A program made the translations under genes and the position numbers. Below, piece after piece: positions 44,881 through 53,183 of a DNA stretch of 64,000 bases. The notes under the pieces were generated by a model, which made no database searches, was not told the DNA's origin, and worked only from the letters and a program-made list of their open reading frames with translations. This stretch comes from Anaerolineae bacterium (GTDB lineage Bacteria; Chloroflexota; Anaerolineae; Promineifilales; Promineifilaceae). The stretch is from NCBI GenBank assembly GCA_019637635.1, contig JAHBVI010000005.1, positions 41,575-105,574 of the forward strand, read 5' to 3'. Within the stretch, counting starts at the first letter, position 1. Every line of letters starts with the position of its first letter.

Positions 44881-45774
44881 ATGCAAGTAAAAGTCGTAAT
44901 CGGAACCGTTGCTTTTATGCTGACGATGATTGTGTTGGGGTATGCGGCGCTGCGTGAACCCACACGATTGGAAGATTTTGCGGGGGCGGCGCACGGCCGT
45001 TCCGTAGAACAAGGCGCGTACCTGTATATCAATAACTGCGCTACCTGCCATGGTATTGATGGCACGGCCACGTCCGGTGAGGAAAACGGCTGCCGTGATG
45101 CCAATGGTGATCCCAACTGTTTAGGGCTGCCGCTGAATAACTACTTCCTATTATGTGGTACCCCGCCGCGCCGCTCTATAGACCTGGGCTGGGAAGGCAC
45201 CACCGAAAATCTGATTAAAAAGACGGTGGCGGCCGGCCGGGGCGCTATCATGCCCGCCTGGTCAAATGATTTTGGCGGTCCTATGCGTCCTGACCAGGTG
45301 CAGAACGTGACCAATTACGTATTGAATTGGGGCAGTGAAGAACTGTGCGCCGAAGAGCCGGTGACATTCCCCTGGCCGGAATTTGGGCCAGGCGCAGCGG
45401 AAGCGTTCCAATCCCTGACCGACCCGGTAGAAATTATGGTCGGCGACCCGGAATTGGGCGCACAGGTTTACCTGAGCAACGGTTGCAACGCCTGCCATGG
45501 CCTGCCTGACGGTACTGCTGCCGCCACCGTTGGCCCGTCGCTGACAGAAATTGCCACCAATGGCGCTGAACGTATCGAGGGCTATTCGGCGCAGGATTAC
45601 ATCTATGAATCTGTTCTGGCGCCGAACGCTTTCATTTCGCCCGATTGTCCCAATGGCCCCTGTACCTCGCCCAGCCTGATGCCTGGAACTTTCTCGTTAA
45701 CGCTCAGTCGCAACCCGCAGGACATGGCAAACTTGCTGGCGTACCTGATGGGGAATGCGTATACCTATCCGTAA
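44881..45774 (+). CDS. Membrane-anchored diheme cytochrome c of the bc complex
   Basis: 297 residues with an N-terminal anchor (about 4-22) and two c-type heme motifs, CATCH (in YINNCATCHGIDG) and CNACH (in SNGCNACHGLPDG). Distal methionines are likely in GRGAIMPAW and PSLMPG. As the third gene of the Rieske-cytochrome b operon it would be the cytochrome c1 equivalent, passing electrons to a soluble carrier or terminal reductase, possibly the cd1-like enzyme. A rho-independent hairpin follows. Confidence 0.9.
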   Translation: MQVKVVIGTVAFMLTMIVLGYAALREPTRLEDFAGAAHGRSVEQGAYLYINNCATCHGIDGTATSGEENGCRDANGDPNCLGLPLNNYFLLCGTPPRRSIDLGWEGTTENLIKKTVAAGRGAIMPAWSNDFGGPMRPDQVQNVTNYVLNWGSEELCAEEPVTFPWPEFGPGAAEAFQSLTDPVEIMVGDPELGAQVYLSNGCNACHGLPDGTAAATVGPSLTEIATNGAERIEGYSAQDYIYESVLAPNAFISPDCPNGPCTSPSLMPGTFSLTLSRNPQDMANLLAYLMGNAYTYP

Positions 45775-45801
45775 ACGGTGAGCAGTAAACAGTGAGCAGC
45801 A

Positions 45802-45828
45802 AGCCCGGCATCTGCCGGGCTTTTTGTT
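45802..45828 (+). terminator. Intrinsic terminator of the cytochrome bc operon
   Basis: AGCCCGGCA / TGCCGGGCT with a 2-base loop is followed by TTTTTGTTT. Confidence 0.9.
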
Positions 45829-45896
45829 TGGTGGGACATGGTTTATACTACTGCATACCAAAGGTTATACTTGATGGGGGAGAAATGGTATGAATT

Positions 45897-46151
45897 ATGG
45901 CGAATACAAAAACGGCTATCTCCTTGCAAGAATCACTATTTGAGCAGGTAGAACAGATCGCTCGTGAATTGAATATCTCGCGCAGCCATTTTTTTACACT
46001 GGCGGCCGAAGCCTTTATTGAGCAGTACCAAAATCAAAAACTACTCGATGCGATTAACGAGGCTTACAAAGATGGCCCTGATCCGGCAGATCAAGAGTTA
46101 TTGCTCCAATTGCGTCCCCACTATCGTCGGTTGTTGGAGGCTGAATGGTAA
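45897..46151 (+). CDS. Ribbon-helix-helix antitoxin (MazE/CopG-like)
   Basis: 84 residues. The N-terminal RHH pattern is KTAISLQESLFEQVEQIARE followed by LNISRSHFFTLAAEAFIEQY, the DNA-binding strand-helix-helix. The C-terminal tail would wrap the toxin. The stop overlaps the MazF-like start by 7 bases, the usual coupling for such pairs. It is expected to repress its own operon. Confidence 0.85.
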   Translation: MANTKTAISLQESLFEQVEQIARELNISRSHFFTLAAEAFIEQYQNQKLLDAINEAYKDGPDPADQELLLQLRPHYRRLLEAEW

Positions 46152-46498
46152 TCCGACAGGGAGACGTTTTCTGGGTGGATATTGGCGATCCCTCTGGATC
46201 TGCGCCGGGTTTTGTCCGGCCAGTTGTGGTTATCCAGAATAACGTCTTCAACCAAAGCCGGATCAATACAGTGATAGTGTGTGCGCTTACTTCCAATTTG
46301 CAACAAGCCAACGCGCCAGCGAATGTTCTGTTGAATGTGGGTGAAGCCAATTTACCCAAACAAAGTGTGGTCAATGTTTCCCAAATCATTACCGTAGATA
46401 AAACTCAATTGGTGGATAAGATCGGCGCACTTTCAACACGCCGTGTTCGAGAGATTCTTGGCAGCCTTGATTTGCTTACTGAGCCACGGGAAGTTTAG
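46145..46498 (+). CDS. MazF/PemK-family endoribonuclease toxin
   Basis: 117 residues. It shows IRQGDVFWVDIGDP at the start, RPVVVIQNNVFNQSRINTVI with the catalytic Arg region, and SVVNVSQIITVDKTQLVDKI with the conserved serine/threonine and aspartate. It cleaves mRNA at short sequences when the antitoxin is lost. The toxin appears intact, in contrast with the decayed toxins at 48.8 and 50.0 kb. Confidence 0.9.
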   Translation: MVIRQGDVFWVDIGDPSGSAPGFVRPVVVIQNNVFNQSRINTVIVCALTSNLQQANAPANVLLNVGEANLPKQSVVNVSQIITVDKTQLVDKIGALSTRRVREILGSLDLLTEPREV

Positions 46499-46503
46499 TT
46501 TTG

Positions 46504-48555
46504 ATGGAACTAACAGCTAGCCAACAAGAGGCGATAACGGCCGGGCAGACCAGTTTTTTGCTGGGCGCGGCCGGGACAGGCAAGACGGTCGCGTTGCAGC
46601 AGCGGCTGATTCGGCTGCTCAGTATGGGGGAACCGGCGTATACGATTTTGGTGATGGTGGCGGAGCCAGACCATGCTGATCCGTATCTGAACACGGTACA
46701 CCAATCGGGGCTGGGGCCGTATGCCGACCTGAAGATCACGACGTATACCCAGATGGCGCAGGAGATGGTGGAACTATTCTGGCCGTTGGTGGCACGGCCG
46801 TCGGGCTTCACCACCCCCTACCGTCCACCCACCTTCCTCAGCTATGACCTGGCGCAACTGCTGATGTGGCACGTCATTACCCCCATGCTGCACGAGGGGG
46901 CGTTTGCCGATTTGCGGCTACGGCCGCAGCAGATCGTCAGCCAGTTGTTGGATACACTCAACCGGGCGGCGTTGAACGGGCTGAGCCTGGAAGAAGCGAT
47001 TGAGCGGCAAAAACGCACCTGGACAGGCGAACCAGAACGGCTGCTGCACCTGGATGACGCCGCCAAAGCGGCCCGCACCTTCCGCCAATCGTGCCGGGAC
47101 AACGGGTTGTTGGATTTGTCGTTGGCGGTGCGAGTGTTTGATACGCAGCTTGTGCATCACGAGGTGTTTAAGAATTACTTCCGCGAGCGGTACCGCCACC
47201 TGATTGTGGATAATGTGGAGGAGCAAACCCCCGCCGGGCAGAATTTTGTGAGCGAATTGATGGATGTGACACAGACAACGGCCGTTGCCTACGACGGCGG
47301 CGGCGGTTACAAACGATTCCTGGCGGCCGATCCTGACGGAGCGCGTCAATTTTACCAGCGCAGCGTCTACCAGTTTCAATTCAGTGATAGCTTTACCACC
47401 ACACCTGCGCTAGAAAATGTGGCCAATCTGGTGGAAAACTTTTTGCTGTTTACGGACAAACCGACGGCGCTGGCAAAAGAGGCGATCAGTGGGGTGGTGT
47501 ACGGCCGTTACCGCCGCGAAATGGTGCAAAACCTGGCCCGCTTCCTGCCCGAACTGATGGCCGAACGGGGGTTGGTTCCGGCAGACATCGCTATCATTAC
47601 CCCCTACCTGGACGGGGCGCTGCGTTATCTGCTGGGTAATGCACTGAAAGAAGCTGGGCTGCCTTACCGCGAACTGCGCCGCCGCTCCAGCCCCCGTGAC
47701 GAGCCGCGGGTGCGCGCCTGGCTCACCTGGCTGGCGCTGGCCCATCCCCAGTGGGACGTACACCCATCGGCATATGACGTAGCCGAGGCGCTCACCCTTT
47801 CCATACACGGTTTTGATCCCGCCCGCGCCGAACTGCTGACGGAAAGGCTGTACCGCCCGGATATGCCCGATTTGCTGCCCATCAGCGAACTGCCACCCCG
47901 CCTGGTAGAGCGAGTGGGATTTGATCTGGTGGGGCTGGTGGAAGAGTTGCGTTTGTGGCTGGAAGCGGTGGATGCCAGTTTGCCGCTGGATCACTGTTTG
48001 CATGATTTGTTCCAACTGTTGTCGCAAAAGCGCTTCCAACCGGAGCCGGATGTGGCCGGGGCGGCGGTGTGTGACTGGTTGGTGAAAGCGGCCACCCGCC
48101 TGCGCCAATCGGCCGAGGCGATTGGTTTTAAGACCCCGGCGGAGATTGGCGCGGCCTTTATTGACGGCATCAACAATGGGCTGGTGACGGCCAATCCGCC
48201 AGACCTGGGTGATCCACCTGATCCGGACGGGATTACCATTTCCACCATTTACGGCTATTTGCTGGCGGGTGGCCCGGCGCGGGTACAGGTGTGGCTGGAA
48301 ACGGCCGCTACCGGCTGGTGGGATATTCCCAACCAACCCCTCAGCAATGCCTTTGTGTTGGCGCAGAGTTATGATGTGTCACGGCCGTGGACGGTAGAAG
48401 AGGATTACCAGATTCGCAATGAACTGCTGGCCCGCCTCATTCGCGGCCTTACCGCCCGCTGCGCCGAGAGCGTGGTGTTGGCCACCAGCGACCTGGATCG
48501 GCGCGGCGTCCGCCAGGATGGCCCCCTTTGGCGGGCTTTGCAGCCCATTCGGTAG
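46504..48555 (+). CDS. UvrD/Rep-like SF1 ATPase with degenerate helicase motifs
   Basis: 683 residues. A Walker A motif (LLGAAGTGKTVALQQRLIRL) and N-terminal LTASQQEAI Q-like motif are clear. The motif II region reads LIVDNVEEQTP where canonical helicases have VDEFQDTN, motif V reads ISTIYGYLLAGG without the AKGLE box, and motif VI (VVLATSDLDRRG) lacks the usual Arg pattern. It could thus bind ATP without helicase activity. It starts 5 bases after the MazF gene, so it may belong to a defence or stress island. Confidence 0.75.
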   Translation: MELTASQQEAITAGQTSFLLGAAGTGKTVALQQRLIRLLSMGEPAYTILVMVAEPDHADPYLNTVHQSGLGPYADLKITTYTQMAQEMVELFWPLVARPSGFTTPYRPPTFLSYDLAQLLMWHVITPMLHEGAFADLRLRPQQIVSQLLDTLNRAALNGLSLEEAIERQKRTWTGEPERLLHLDDAAKAARTFRQSCRDNGLLDLSLAVRVFDTQLVHHEVFKNYFRERYRHLIVDNVEEQTPAGQNFVSELMDVTQTTAVAYDGGGGYKRFLAADPDGARQFYQRSVYQFQFSDSFTTTPALENVANLVENFLLFTDKPTALAKEAISGVVYGRYRREMVQNLARFLPELMAERGLVPADIAIITPYLDGALRYLLGNALKEAGLPYRELRRRSSPRDEPRVRAWLTWLALAHPQWDVHPSAYDVAEALTLSIHGFDPARAELLTERLYRPDMPDLLPISELPPRLVERVGFDLVGLVEELRLWLEAVDASLPLDHCLHDLFQLLSQKRFQPEPDVAGAAVCDWLVKAATRLRQSAEAIGFKTPAEIGAAFIDGINNGLVTANPPDLGDPPDPDGITISTIYGYLLAGGPARVQVWLETAATGWWDIPNQPLSNAFVLAQSYDVSRPWTVEEDYQIRNELLARLIRGLTARCAESVVLATSDLDRRGVRQDGPLWRALQPIR

Positions 48556-48597
48556 CCGCGTATACATTCGCCAGAAATTTCTGTAAAGGTGAACAAA

Positions 48598-48801
48598 ATG
48601 AAACTACAGATTGTGCTTGAACCAAGTGATGAAGGCGGGTATACCGTTTATGTACCTTCTTTGCCTGGGTGTATCAGCGAGGGGGATACAGTGGATGAGG
48701 CGATGGAAAACATCCGGGAAGCTATTGACCTCTATCTGGAGCCGGTTGAAGACGATTGGATTGCTAAAGAGGGTATTCTTGTTAAAGAGTTAGCTTTGTG
48801 A
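48598..48801 (+). CDS. HicB-family antitoxin (apparently orphan)
   Basis: 67 residues. The partial RNase H-like fold of HicB is seen in EPSDEGGYTVYVPSLPGCIS and GDTVDEAMENIREAIDLYLE. The C-terminal DNA-binding domain is absent, as in short HicB forms. AAAGGTGA precedes ATG 48598. A GTGA overlap leads into a truncated HicA-like frame, so the antitoxin now lacks its toxin. Confidence 0.85.
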   Translation: MKLQIVLEPSDEGGYTVYVPSLPGCISEGDTVDEAMENIREAIDLYLEPVEDDWIAKEGILVKELAL

Positions 48802-48863
48802 GCAAAGTTCCCAGCTTGCCTTATCATCAAAAAAATAGTGATTGGCAGCAGTACCAGCACTAA
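48798..48863 (+). pseudogene. Remnant of a HicA toxin start
   Basis: The GTG overlapping the hicB stop opens a 21-codon frame beginning MSKVPSLPYHQ, similar to HicA N termini (MSKLPxLxxxxV), and then diverges and stops at 48861-48863. Functional HicA proteins are about 60-80 residues with a dsRBD-like fold and a catalytic His, none of which remains. Confidence 0.65.
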
Positions 48864-48873
48864 CCACCAGCCA

Positions 48874-49560
48874 CTATTCTGGCTTTGGTGGATGCACACG
48901 GCCGTCTACCAGATGCACCACCACATCGGCAAAAGCATCTACGGCCAGGTCGTGGGTGGCAATGAGCACGGCCGTCTCCTGTTCATCGGCTAACTGGCGG
49001 AAAAGCTGCAAAATCTGGCGGCCGGTGGCGCTGTCCAGCTCCCCGGTGGGTTCGTCGGCCAGGATGACGGCGGGGCGGGCAGCGATGGCGCGGGCAATGG
49101 CCACCCGCTGCTGCTGCCCGCCGGAGAGTTCAAAGGGGCGGTGATCCTGCCATTTAGCCAGCCCTACCAGTTGCAGCGTTTCCACGGCGCGGGCCAGCCG
49201 TTCGCGGCGGGGCATCTTCACCAGGCGCAGCATCAAATCCACATTTTCACGGGCAGAGTAGGTGGGCAGCAAGGCGTGTGACTGGAAAACAAAGCCGATG
49301 CGCTGCCGCCGCAGTTGTACCAACCGCCTTTCAGACAGACCGGTAATCTCCTCCTGTCCCAGCCAGATACGGCCGTTACTCGGCCGGTCCAACCCGCCAA
49401 TGCAGTTAAGCAGGGTGGTCTTGCCGGAACCGGAACGACCGCGCAACGCTACCACCTGCCCCGGCGTTACCGTCAGCGAGACATCTTGCAGCGCCATCAC
49501 TTTGCGCCCACTCACCTCGTAGGTACGGCTGACATGTTCAATACGTAAATTTATATTCAT
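48874..49560 (-). CDS. LolD/MacB-type ABC transporter ATPase
   Basis: 228 residues. Walker [15 protein letters not shown], signature [15 protein letters not shown], Walker [14 protein letters not shown], and the His switch IATHDL are all present. The PTGELD motif is typical of FtsE/LolD/MacB ATPases, which power type VII (mechanotransmission) ABC systems with a FtsX-like permease. The partner is likely the permease at 53.7-56.6 kb. The ATG at 49560 gives a normal N terminus. It is the last gene of the disrupted operon. Confidence 0.9.
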   Translation of the reverse strand: MNINLRIEHVSRTYEVSGRKVMALQDVSLTVTPGQVVALRGRSGSGKTTLLNCIGGLDRPSNGRIWLGQEEITGLSERRLVQLRRQRIGFVFQSHALLPTYSARENVDLMLRLVKMPRRERLARAVETLQLVGLAKWQDHRPFELSGGQQQRVAIARAIAARPAVILADEPTGELDSATGRQILQLFRQLADEQETAVLIATHDLAVDAFADVVVHLVDGRVHPPKPE

Positions 49561-49572
49561 CTTGTTACGCCG

Positions 49573-49642
49573 GTCAGTGCCAGGCAAGGGGCAGAACCAT
49601 TTTCATTGACCAATGTTTTACAGCCCCTTGCCTGGCACTCCT
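49573..49642. repeat. Inverted repeat with 17-bp arms, AGTGCCAGGCAAGGGGC / GCCCCTTGCCTGGCACT
   Basis: The arms are perfect and separated by about 33 bases. The element lies between the ABC ATPase start and an AbrB-type antitoxin. It could be a miniature element or a transcription-terminating hairpin; no T-run is present. Confidence 0.75.
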
Positions 49643-49683
49643 GATTCCTTGACAGAACAGTTCCCTTGAATAACACTGTGCTC

Positions 49684-49944
49684 ATGATTACAAAAGTAAC
49701 GGGCAAAAACCAGGTGACCATTCCGGCTAGAATTGCCAGGATGTTGGACATCCAGCCGGGAGCACGCCTGAATTGGGAAATTGGCGAGGATGGAACGTTA
49801 CTTGTGCATGTCCTCCCACGGCGAGGCCAGTTAGCGCGAGAGGCGGCTGGCATGGGCAATGCCTGGTTGCTTCCTGGCAGCGATCCGATAGCAGATCTCA
49901 TTGAGGAACGCCTCAGTGACGCCACACCGCTTGCCAGCCATTGA
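49684..49944 (+). CDS. AbrB/SpoVT-type antitoxin (VapB-like)
   Basis: 86 residues. The swapped-hairpin DNA-binding domain is TKVTGKNQVTIPARIARMLD and LNWEIGEDGTLLVHVLP. The C-terminal extension (LIEERLSDA) would clamp a PIN toxin. Downstream only a PIN fragment remains, so the antitoxin appears orphaned. Confidence 0.8.
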   Translation: MITKVTGKNQVTIPARIARMLDIQPGARLNWEIGEDGTLLVHVLPRRGQLAREAAGMGNAWLLPGSDPIADLIEERLSDATPLASH

Positions 49945-50056
49945 TGCTTTGATTGCGGCCGTTGCCCATCATTTGTCCCTGGTGCATCGTGATCCCCACT
50001 TTGCCGCCATTCCCCATACGCTTTTACCCCAGATGATCCTGCCTGAAAAGAGTTAA
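49934..50056 (+). pseudogene. C-terminal remnant of a PIN-domain (VapC-like) toxin
   Basis: In a frame shifted from the antitoxin, 40 codons read PAIDALIAAVAHHLSLVHRD, then [20 protein letters not shown]. The IDALIAA...LVHRDPHF pattern is the end of a PIN domain with its last acidic residue. The first 90 or so residues are missing. It overlaps the 3' end of the ABC ATPase by 4 bases on the opposite strand. Confidence 0.75.
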
Positions 50057-50985
50057 TCGTCGCTCTCCTTGATCGGCCTGATTAACACACCCTGCTCCAT
50101 CGCTTCCAGTGTGACGCGGTCGCCAATGTTGGCTTCCTGGCGCAGGTCGGGCGGGATTTGCAGGCGGCCGGCGGCGTCTACCACCACGTACTCTTCAAAG
50201 GTGTGGGCGACGGCCGTGAAGCCTTCGGCCAGCGCCGCTTCCACAGCCTGCACTGAGTTTACCGAAGTGTCGGCCACGCGGCGTACTGTTTCACTGCTGG
50301 TACGGCCGTCGCGAATCGTCACCACCCGGTCCACGGCGCGGGCAATTTGGGGATCGTGGGTGACGATGATCGTCGTCAGCCCGTAGCGGGCATTCATCTC
50401 CCGCAGCAGGGCCAGGATTTCTTGCGCCGTCACCGAATCCAGTTCACCTGTCGGTTCGTCGCCCAGCAGCAGGGCCGGTTTGTTGGCCAGAGCCACGGCA
50501 ATAGCCACCCGCTGCTGCTGCCCGCCGGAAAGTTGGGCCAGCCGGTGCTGCCGGTGTTCCCACAACCCCACGGCTTGCAGCAGTTCCTCGCTCCAGGCGC
50601 GTTTTTGGCGCCAGCCGACGCCAGCCAGGGTCATGGGCAGGGCCACATTTTCCAGAGCGGAGAGGTACGGGATGAGGTTGCGCGCCGTCTGCTGCCAGAC
50701 AAAACCGACCTGGCGATGGCGGTAAGCGTCCAATTCAGAGGGGGTGGCTTTGAGCAGGTTGATGGGCGGCTGGTTACGGCCGTTTACCACCACCTGCCCC
50801 GCCGACGGCCGATCTAGCCCACCCAAAATGTTGAGCAGCGTACTTTTGCCGGAACCAGATGCGCCCACAACACCCAACATCTCACCTGCCTGCACCGTCA
50901 GGTCAAGCCCCTGCAAAGCCACCACTTCCAGTTCGGCCACCTTGTATATTTTGACCAGATTTTCGCAGAGGATGAAAGGTTCCAT
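50053..50985 (-). CDS. MacB/LolD-type ABC ATPase fused to a C-terminal AbrB-like domain
   Basis: 310 residues. The first 225 form a complete ATPase: Walker [19 protein letters not shown], signature [15 protein letters not shown], Walker [14 protein letters not shown] and His switch [10 protein letters not shown]. The last 55 residues ([20 protein letters not shown], then [18 protein letters not shown]) match a SpoVT/AbrB swapped-hairpin DNA-binding fold, not an ABC domain. This may be a fused regulatory module acting on its own operon. The gene begins 15 bases past a CGTGAAAC repeat and an S23 gene lies between it and the adaptor. Confidence 0.85.
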   Translation of the reverse strand: MEPFILCENLVKIYKVAELEVVALQGLDLTVQAGEMLGVVGASGSGKSTLLNILGGLDRPSAGQVVVNGRNQPPINLLKATPSELDAYRHRQVGFVWQQTARNLIPYLSALENVALPMTLAGVGWRQKRAWSEELLQAVGLWEHRQHRLAQLSGGQQQRVAIAVALANKPALLLGDEPTGELDSVTAQEILALLREMNARYGLTTIIVTHDPQIARAVDRVVTIRDGRTSSETVRRVADTSVNSVQAVEAALAEGFTAVAHTFEEYVVVDAAGRLQIPPDLRQEANIGDRVTLEAMEQGVLIRPIKESDD

Positions 50986-50989
50986 AATT

Positions 50990-51033
50990 GATGCGTGAAA
51001 CGTGAAACGTGAAGCGTGAAGCGTGAGGCGTGA
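50990..51033. repeat. CGTGAAACGTGAAGC tandem repeat (left flank of the S23 gene)
   Basis: TGCGTGAAACGTGAAACGTG is followed by AAGCGTGAAGCGTGAGGCGT. It lies between the S23 gene's 3' end and the ABC ATPase's 5' end. Confidence 0.85.
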
Positions 51034-51036
51034 TGT

Positions 51037-51534
51037 TTAGGGCAGTGGGACTACGTGTAAAAGTGTGGGCAACATTGCGGGATCGATCTCAAGTTGGCCC
51101 TCAGCGATTATGTAAACGGCTTCGGCTTCGCGCAGGATGTTGCCTCTTTGTTGGGGCACCATCACCAGTAAAAGGCGGATGATTTGCGTGAGGAGTTGGA
51201 TGCGGTGCTGAACAACGTCCTGACCCAAGATGTGCCGGGCATTAAAGTACCAGACACGGCTTTCACGCACTGAACCCAGCGCATATTCATAAAAACGTGC
51301 CCGGTCTTTGCCCGTGCCACGTGAATATCCCTCCGAAACATTTGCCCCAATTGAGCCTAACGCTCTATAAAGTTGATCTGAGAGCTTGATGGTGCGATTG
51401 TCATTTATCAGCTTCGAGACATCGTGCCAGCCAATATCCGCAGCAAACAAGGCCAGCCGGTAAGCCTCCATCTTCCACAACGAATCTTCTCTGATCTCTG
51501 AATAGACTTCCTGTTCCCAATCCGAGTAATTCAC
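51037..51534 (-). CDS. Four-helix bundle protein (S23 / 23S rRNA intervening-sequence family, Avd-like fold)
   Basis: 165 residues, longer than the usual 115-130. The family core appears as LWKMEAYRLALFAADIGWHD, QLYRALGSIGANVSEGYSRG and KDRARFYEYALGSVRESRVW. A C-terminal extension of about 40 residues is unusual. GTG 51534 is preceded by CAGGAGGG, a very strong RBS; the longer ATG frame starts in the repeat. Both ends touch CGTGAAAC repeats, and the gene is inside an ABC operon, so it looks like cargo. The family has no known enzymatic function. The Avd relatives bind nucleic acid next to a reverse transcriptase, but none is present here. Confidence 0.8.
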   Translation of the reverse strand: MNYSDWEQEVYSEIREDSLWKMEAYRLALFAADIGWHDVSKLINDNRTIKLSDQLYRALGSIGANVSEGYSRGTGKDRARFYEYALGSVRESRVWYFNARHILGQDVVQHRIQLLTQIIRLLLVMVPQQRGNILREAEAVYIIAEGQLEIDPAMLPTLLHVVPLP

Positions 51535-51544
51535 TTTTCCCTCC

Positions 51545-51606
51545 TGAAAAGTCTCGTGAAACGTGAGCCGTGCAAAAATCACGTTTCACGTTTCACGCTT
51601 CATGCA
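51545..51606. repeat. CGTGAAACGTGA / TCACGTTTCACG inverted repeat (right flank of the S23 gene)
   Basis: GTCTCGTGAAACGTGAGCCG is followed by ATCACGTTTCACGTTTCACG. It lies between the adaptor's 3' end and the S23 RBS. Confidence 0.85.
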
Positions 51607-51611
51607 GTGCC

Positions 51612-53015
51612 CTATTCTCCTATAATCACCTGCCCAACTGCCACGCCTTCCAGGACTTCTACCCGGTCGGCGCTTTGGATGCCCAGGCGCACATCGGTGC
51701 GGCGCTGGCCGTTGGCTTCCTGGATGACGACGAAGCTGCGTCCCTGGAAGGTGCGGATAGCCGCGGGCGGCAGCCAGAGTACGTCTTCTTTTTCTTCCAG
51801 GACAATAACCACGGTCGCCAATTCACCCAGAACGAGGTCGGTGGGCAGTTCGTCGAACTGGATGCGGACGCGGTTGTCTTGATCGGCAGCAGTAGATACA
51901 CCGCCGCTGAAGGCGTAGGGTAACTGGCGCACCACGCCGCTGTAAGGGTCATCCAGCCGGTTGCGCAGGGTGATCACGGCCGTTTGCCCCACGCTCATTT
52001 CGTTTAATTGGGCGCTGCCCAGTTCGGCGGTGATTTCCAGGTTTTGCGGTTGGGCCAGGATGACGGCCGTTTGAAATGCCTCGGCCCGGTTGCCGGCGCG
52101 CACATTCAACGATAACACCTCCCCGGCAAACGGGGCAATTAACTGCGCGTCGGCTATCTGATTCTCAATGCGTTGCACGTCCAGCCGCGCCCGCTCCACG
52201 TCCAGCGCCAGCAGCGGGTCAACACCCCGCCCTAACTGCTCCAGACGCAGGTCGGCCAGCGCCAGGTCTTGCTCCAAAAGCTGGCGGTTGGCGGCGCTGC
52301 TGCCGCTGCCCGCCAGGGCGTCATTGTAACGCGCCTGGGCCACACGCAGCGCATCCTGGGCATTAGCCACACCCCGTTCATATTGGCGGCGTAAATCTTC
52401 CGGCTCCCACTCCCGATCTAGCGATTTTTGCAGTTCGTATTCGGCGTCGGCCAGGCGCTGCCGGGCATTGTCGAGATCAATTTGGGCGGCGATGACGGCC
52501 GTAGAGTTGGTATTGACCTGCCCTTGCTGCAACTGCAAGAGGATTTTCTCGCGGTTGATGGTCGCTTCGGCCAGGGCGTCTTGCCGTGTCTGTTCGGCCT
52601 GGGCCAGGCGAATTTCGGCCGTTTCCAGGGCCACCTGTGCCTGGGCCAACTGATTTTGCAGAGCGGTGATTTCTAGCTGCGCCAGCACATCGCCCGCCTC
52701 CACCTGGTCGCCGCGCTGCACAAATACCTGGTCTACGAAGCCTTCACTCTTAAAAAACAGCGCCTGTTCCTGCACCGGCGAAACGCGCCCGGTGAATTCT
52801 AAAGAGTTGACGACGTCGCCGCGCTGCACGGTGTAGGTGGGCCGTTCTGGGACGATGGGCGTGGGCAAAGGGGTGGGTGTCGGCCCCAGTTCGGCCGTTT
52901 CCCCCCGCCCACACGCCGCCAACAGCAGTAATACGAAGAGATAGGACGCGGATAGACGCAGATGACGCAGATTTTTTTGTTTTATTTGTAGGCTGATTTT
53001 TCGCATACGACGCAT
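51612..53015 (-). CDS. HlyD/MacA-type membrane-fusion lipoprotein
   Basis: 467 residues. A lipobox LFVLLLLAAC near residue 35 is followed by a proline-rich spacer, a biotinyl-lipoyl half-motif (LFFKSEGFVDQVFVQRGDQV), a long coiled coil (about 110-265), and the second lipoyl half (LIAPFAGEVLSLNVRAGNRA) with a beta barrel and MP domain. It would link the permease to an outer complex or act as an extracellular chamber. The first 24 residues are encoded by a copy of a 115-bp repeat, so the native start was replaced; a Met later in the frame is not available before the signal segment. Confidence 0.85.
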   Translation of the reverse strand: MRRMRKISLQIKQKNLRHLRLSASYLFVLLLLAACGRGETAELGPTPTPLPTPIVPERPTYTVQRGDVVNSLEFTGRVSPVQEQALFFKSEGFVDQVFVQRGDQVEAGDVLAQLEITALQNQLAQAQVALETAEIRLAQAEQTRQDALAEATINREKILLQLQQGQVNTNSTAVIAAQIDLDNARQRLADAEYELQKSLDREWEPEDLRRQYERGVANAQDALRVAQARYNDALAGSGSSAANRQLLEQDLALADLRLEQLGRGVDPLLALDVERARLDVQRIENQIADAQLIAPFAGEVLSLNVRAGNRAEAFQTAVILAQPQNLEITAELGSAQLNEMSVGQTAVITLRNRLDDPYSGVVRQLPYAFSGGVSTAADQDNRVRIQFDELPTDLVLGELATVVIVLEEKEDVLWLPPAAIRTFQGRSFVVIQEANGQRRTDVRLGIQSADRVEVLEGVAVGQVIIGE

Positions 53016-53059
53016 CTTCTAAATTCTTATCCGCGTTAATCAGCGTTCATCCGCGTCCT
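52943..53059. repeat. Copy A of a 115-bp imperfect palindrome (ACGCGGATAGACGCAGATGA type)
   Basis: The left arm ACGCGGATAGACGCAGATGA and the right arm TTATCCGCGTTAATCAGCGT enclose TTTGTTTTATTTG and TTCTAAATTC words shared with copy B. It overlaps the 5' end of the adaptor gene. Confidence 0.9.
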
Positions 53060-53068
53060 GTATTGGAT

Positions 53069-53183
53069 GGGACGCGGATGAACGCGGATGACGCGGATTT
53101 TTTGTTTTATTTGCGGGTTGTTTTTTGCATAGGACGTACCTTCTAAATTCTTATCCGCGTTAATCAGCGTTAATCCGCGTCCA
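53069..53183. repeat. Copy B of the 115-bp imperfect palindrome
   Basis: It is about 90 % like copy A by eye, including TTTGTTTTATTTG and TTCTAAATTCTTATCCGCGT. Its right arm encodes KMDAD and the stop of the GxxExxY gene. Confidence 0.9.

Noticed and set aside
51037..51534. Diversity-generating retroelement because S23 is Avd-like
   Set aside because: No reverse transcriptase, template repeat or variable repeat is visible in the window.
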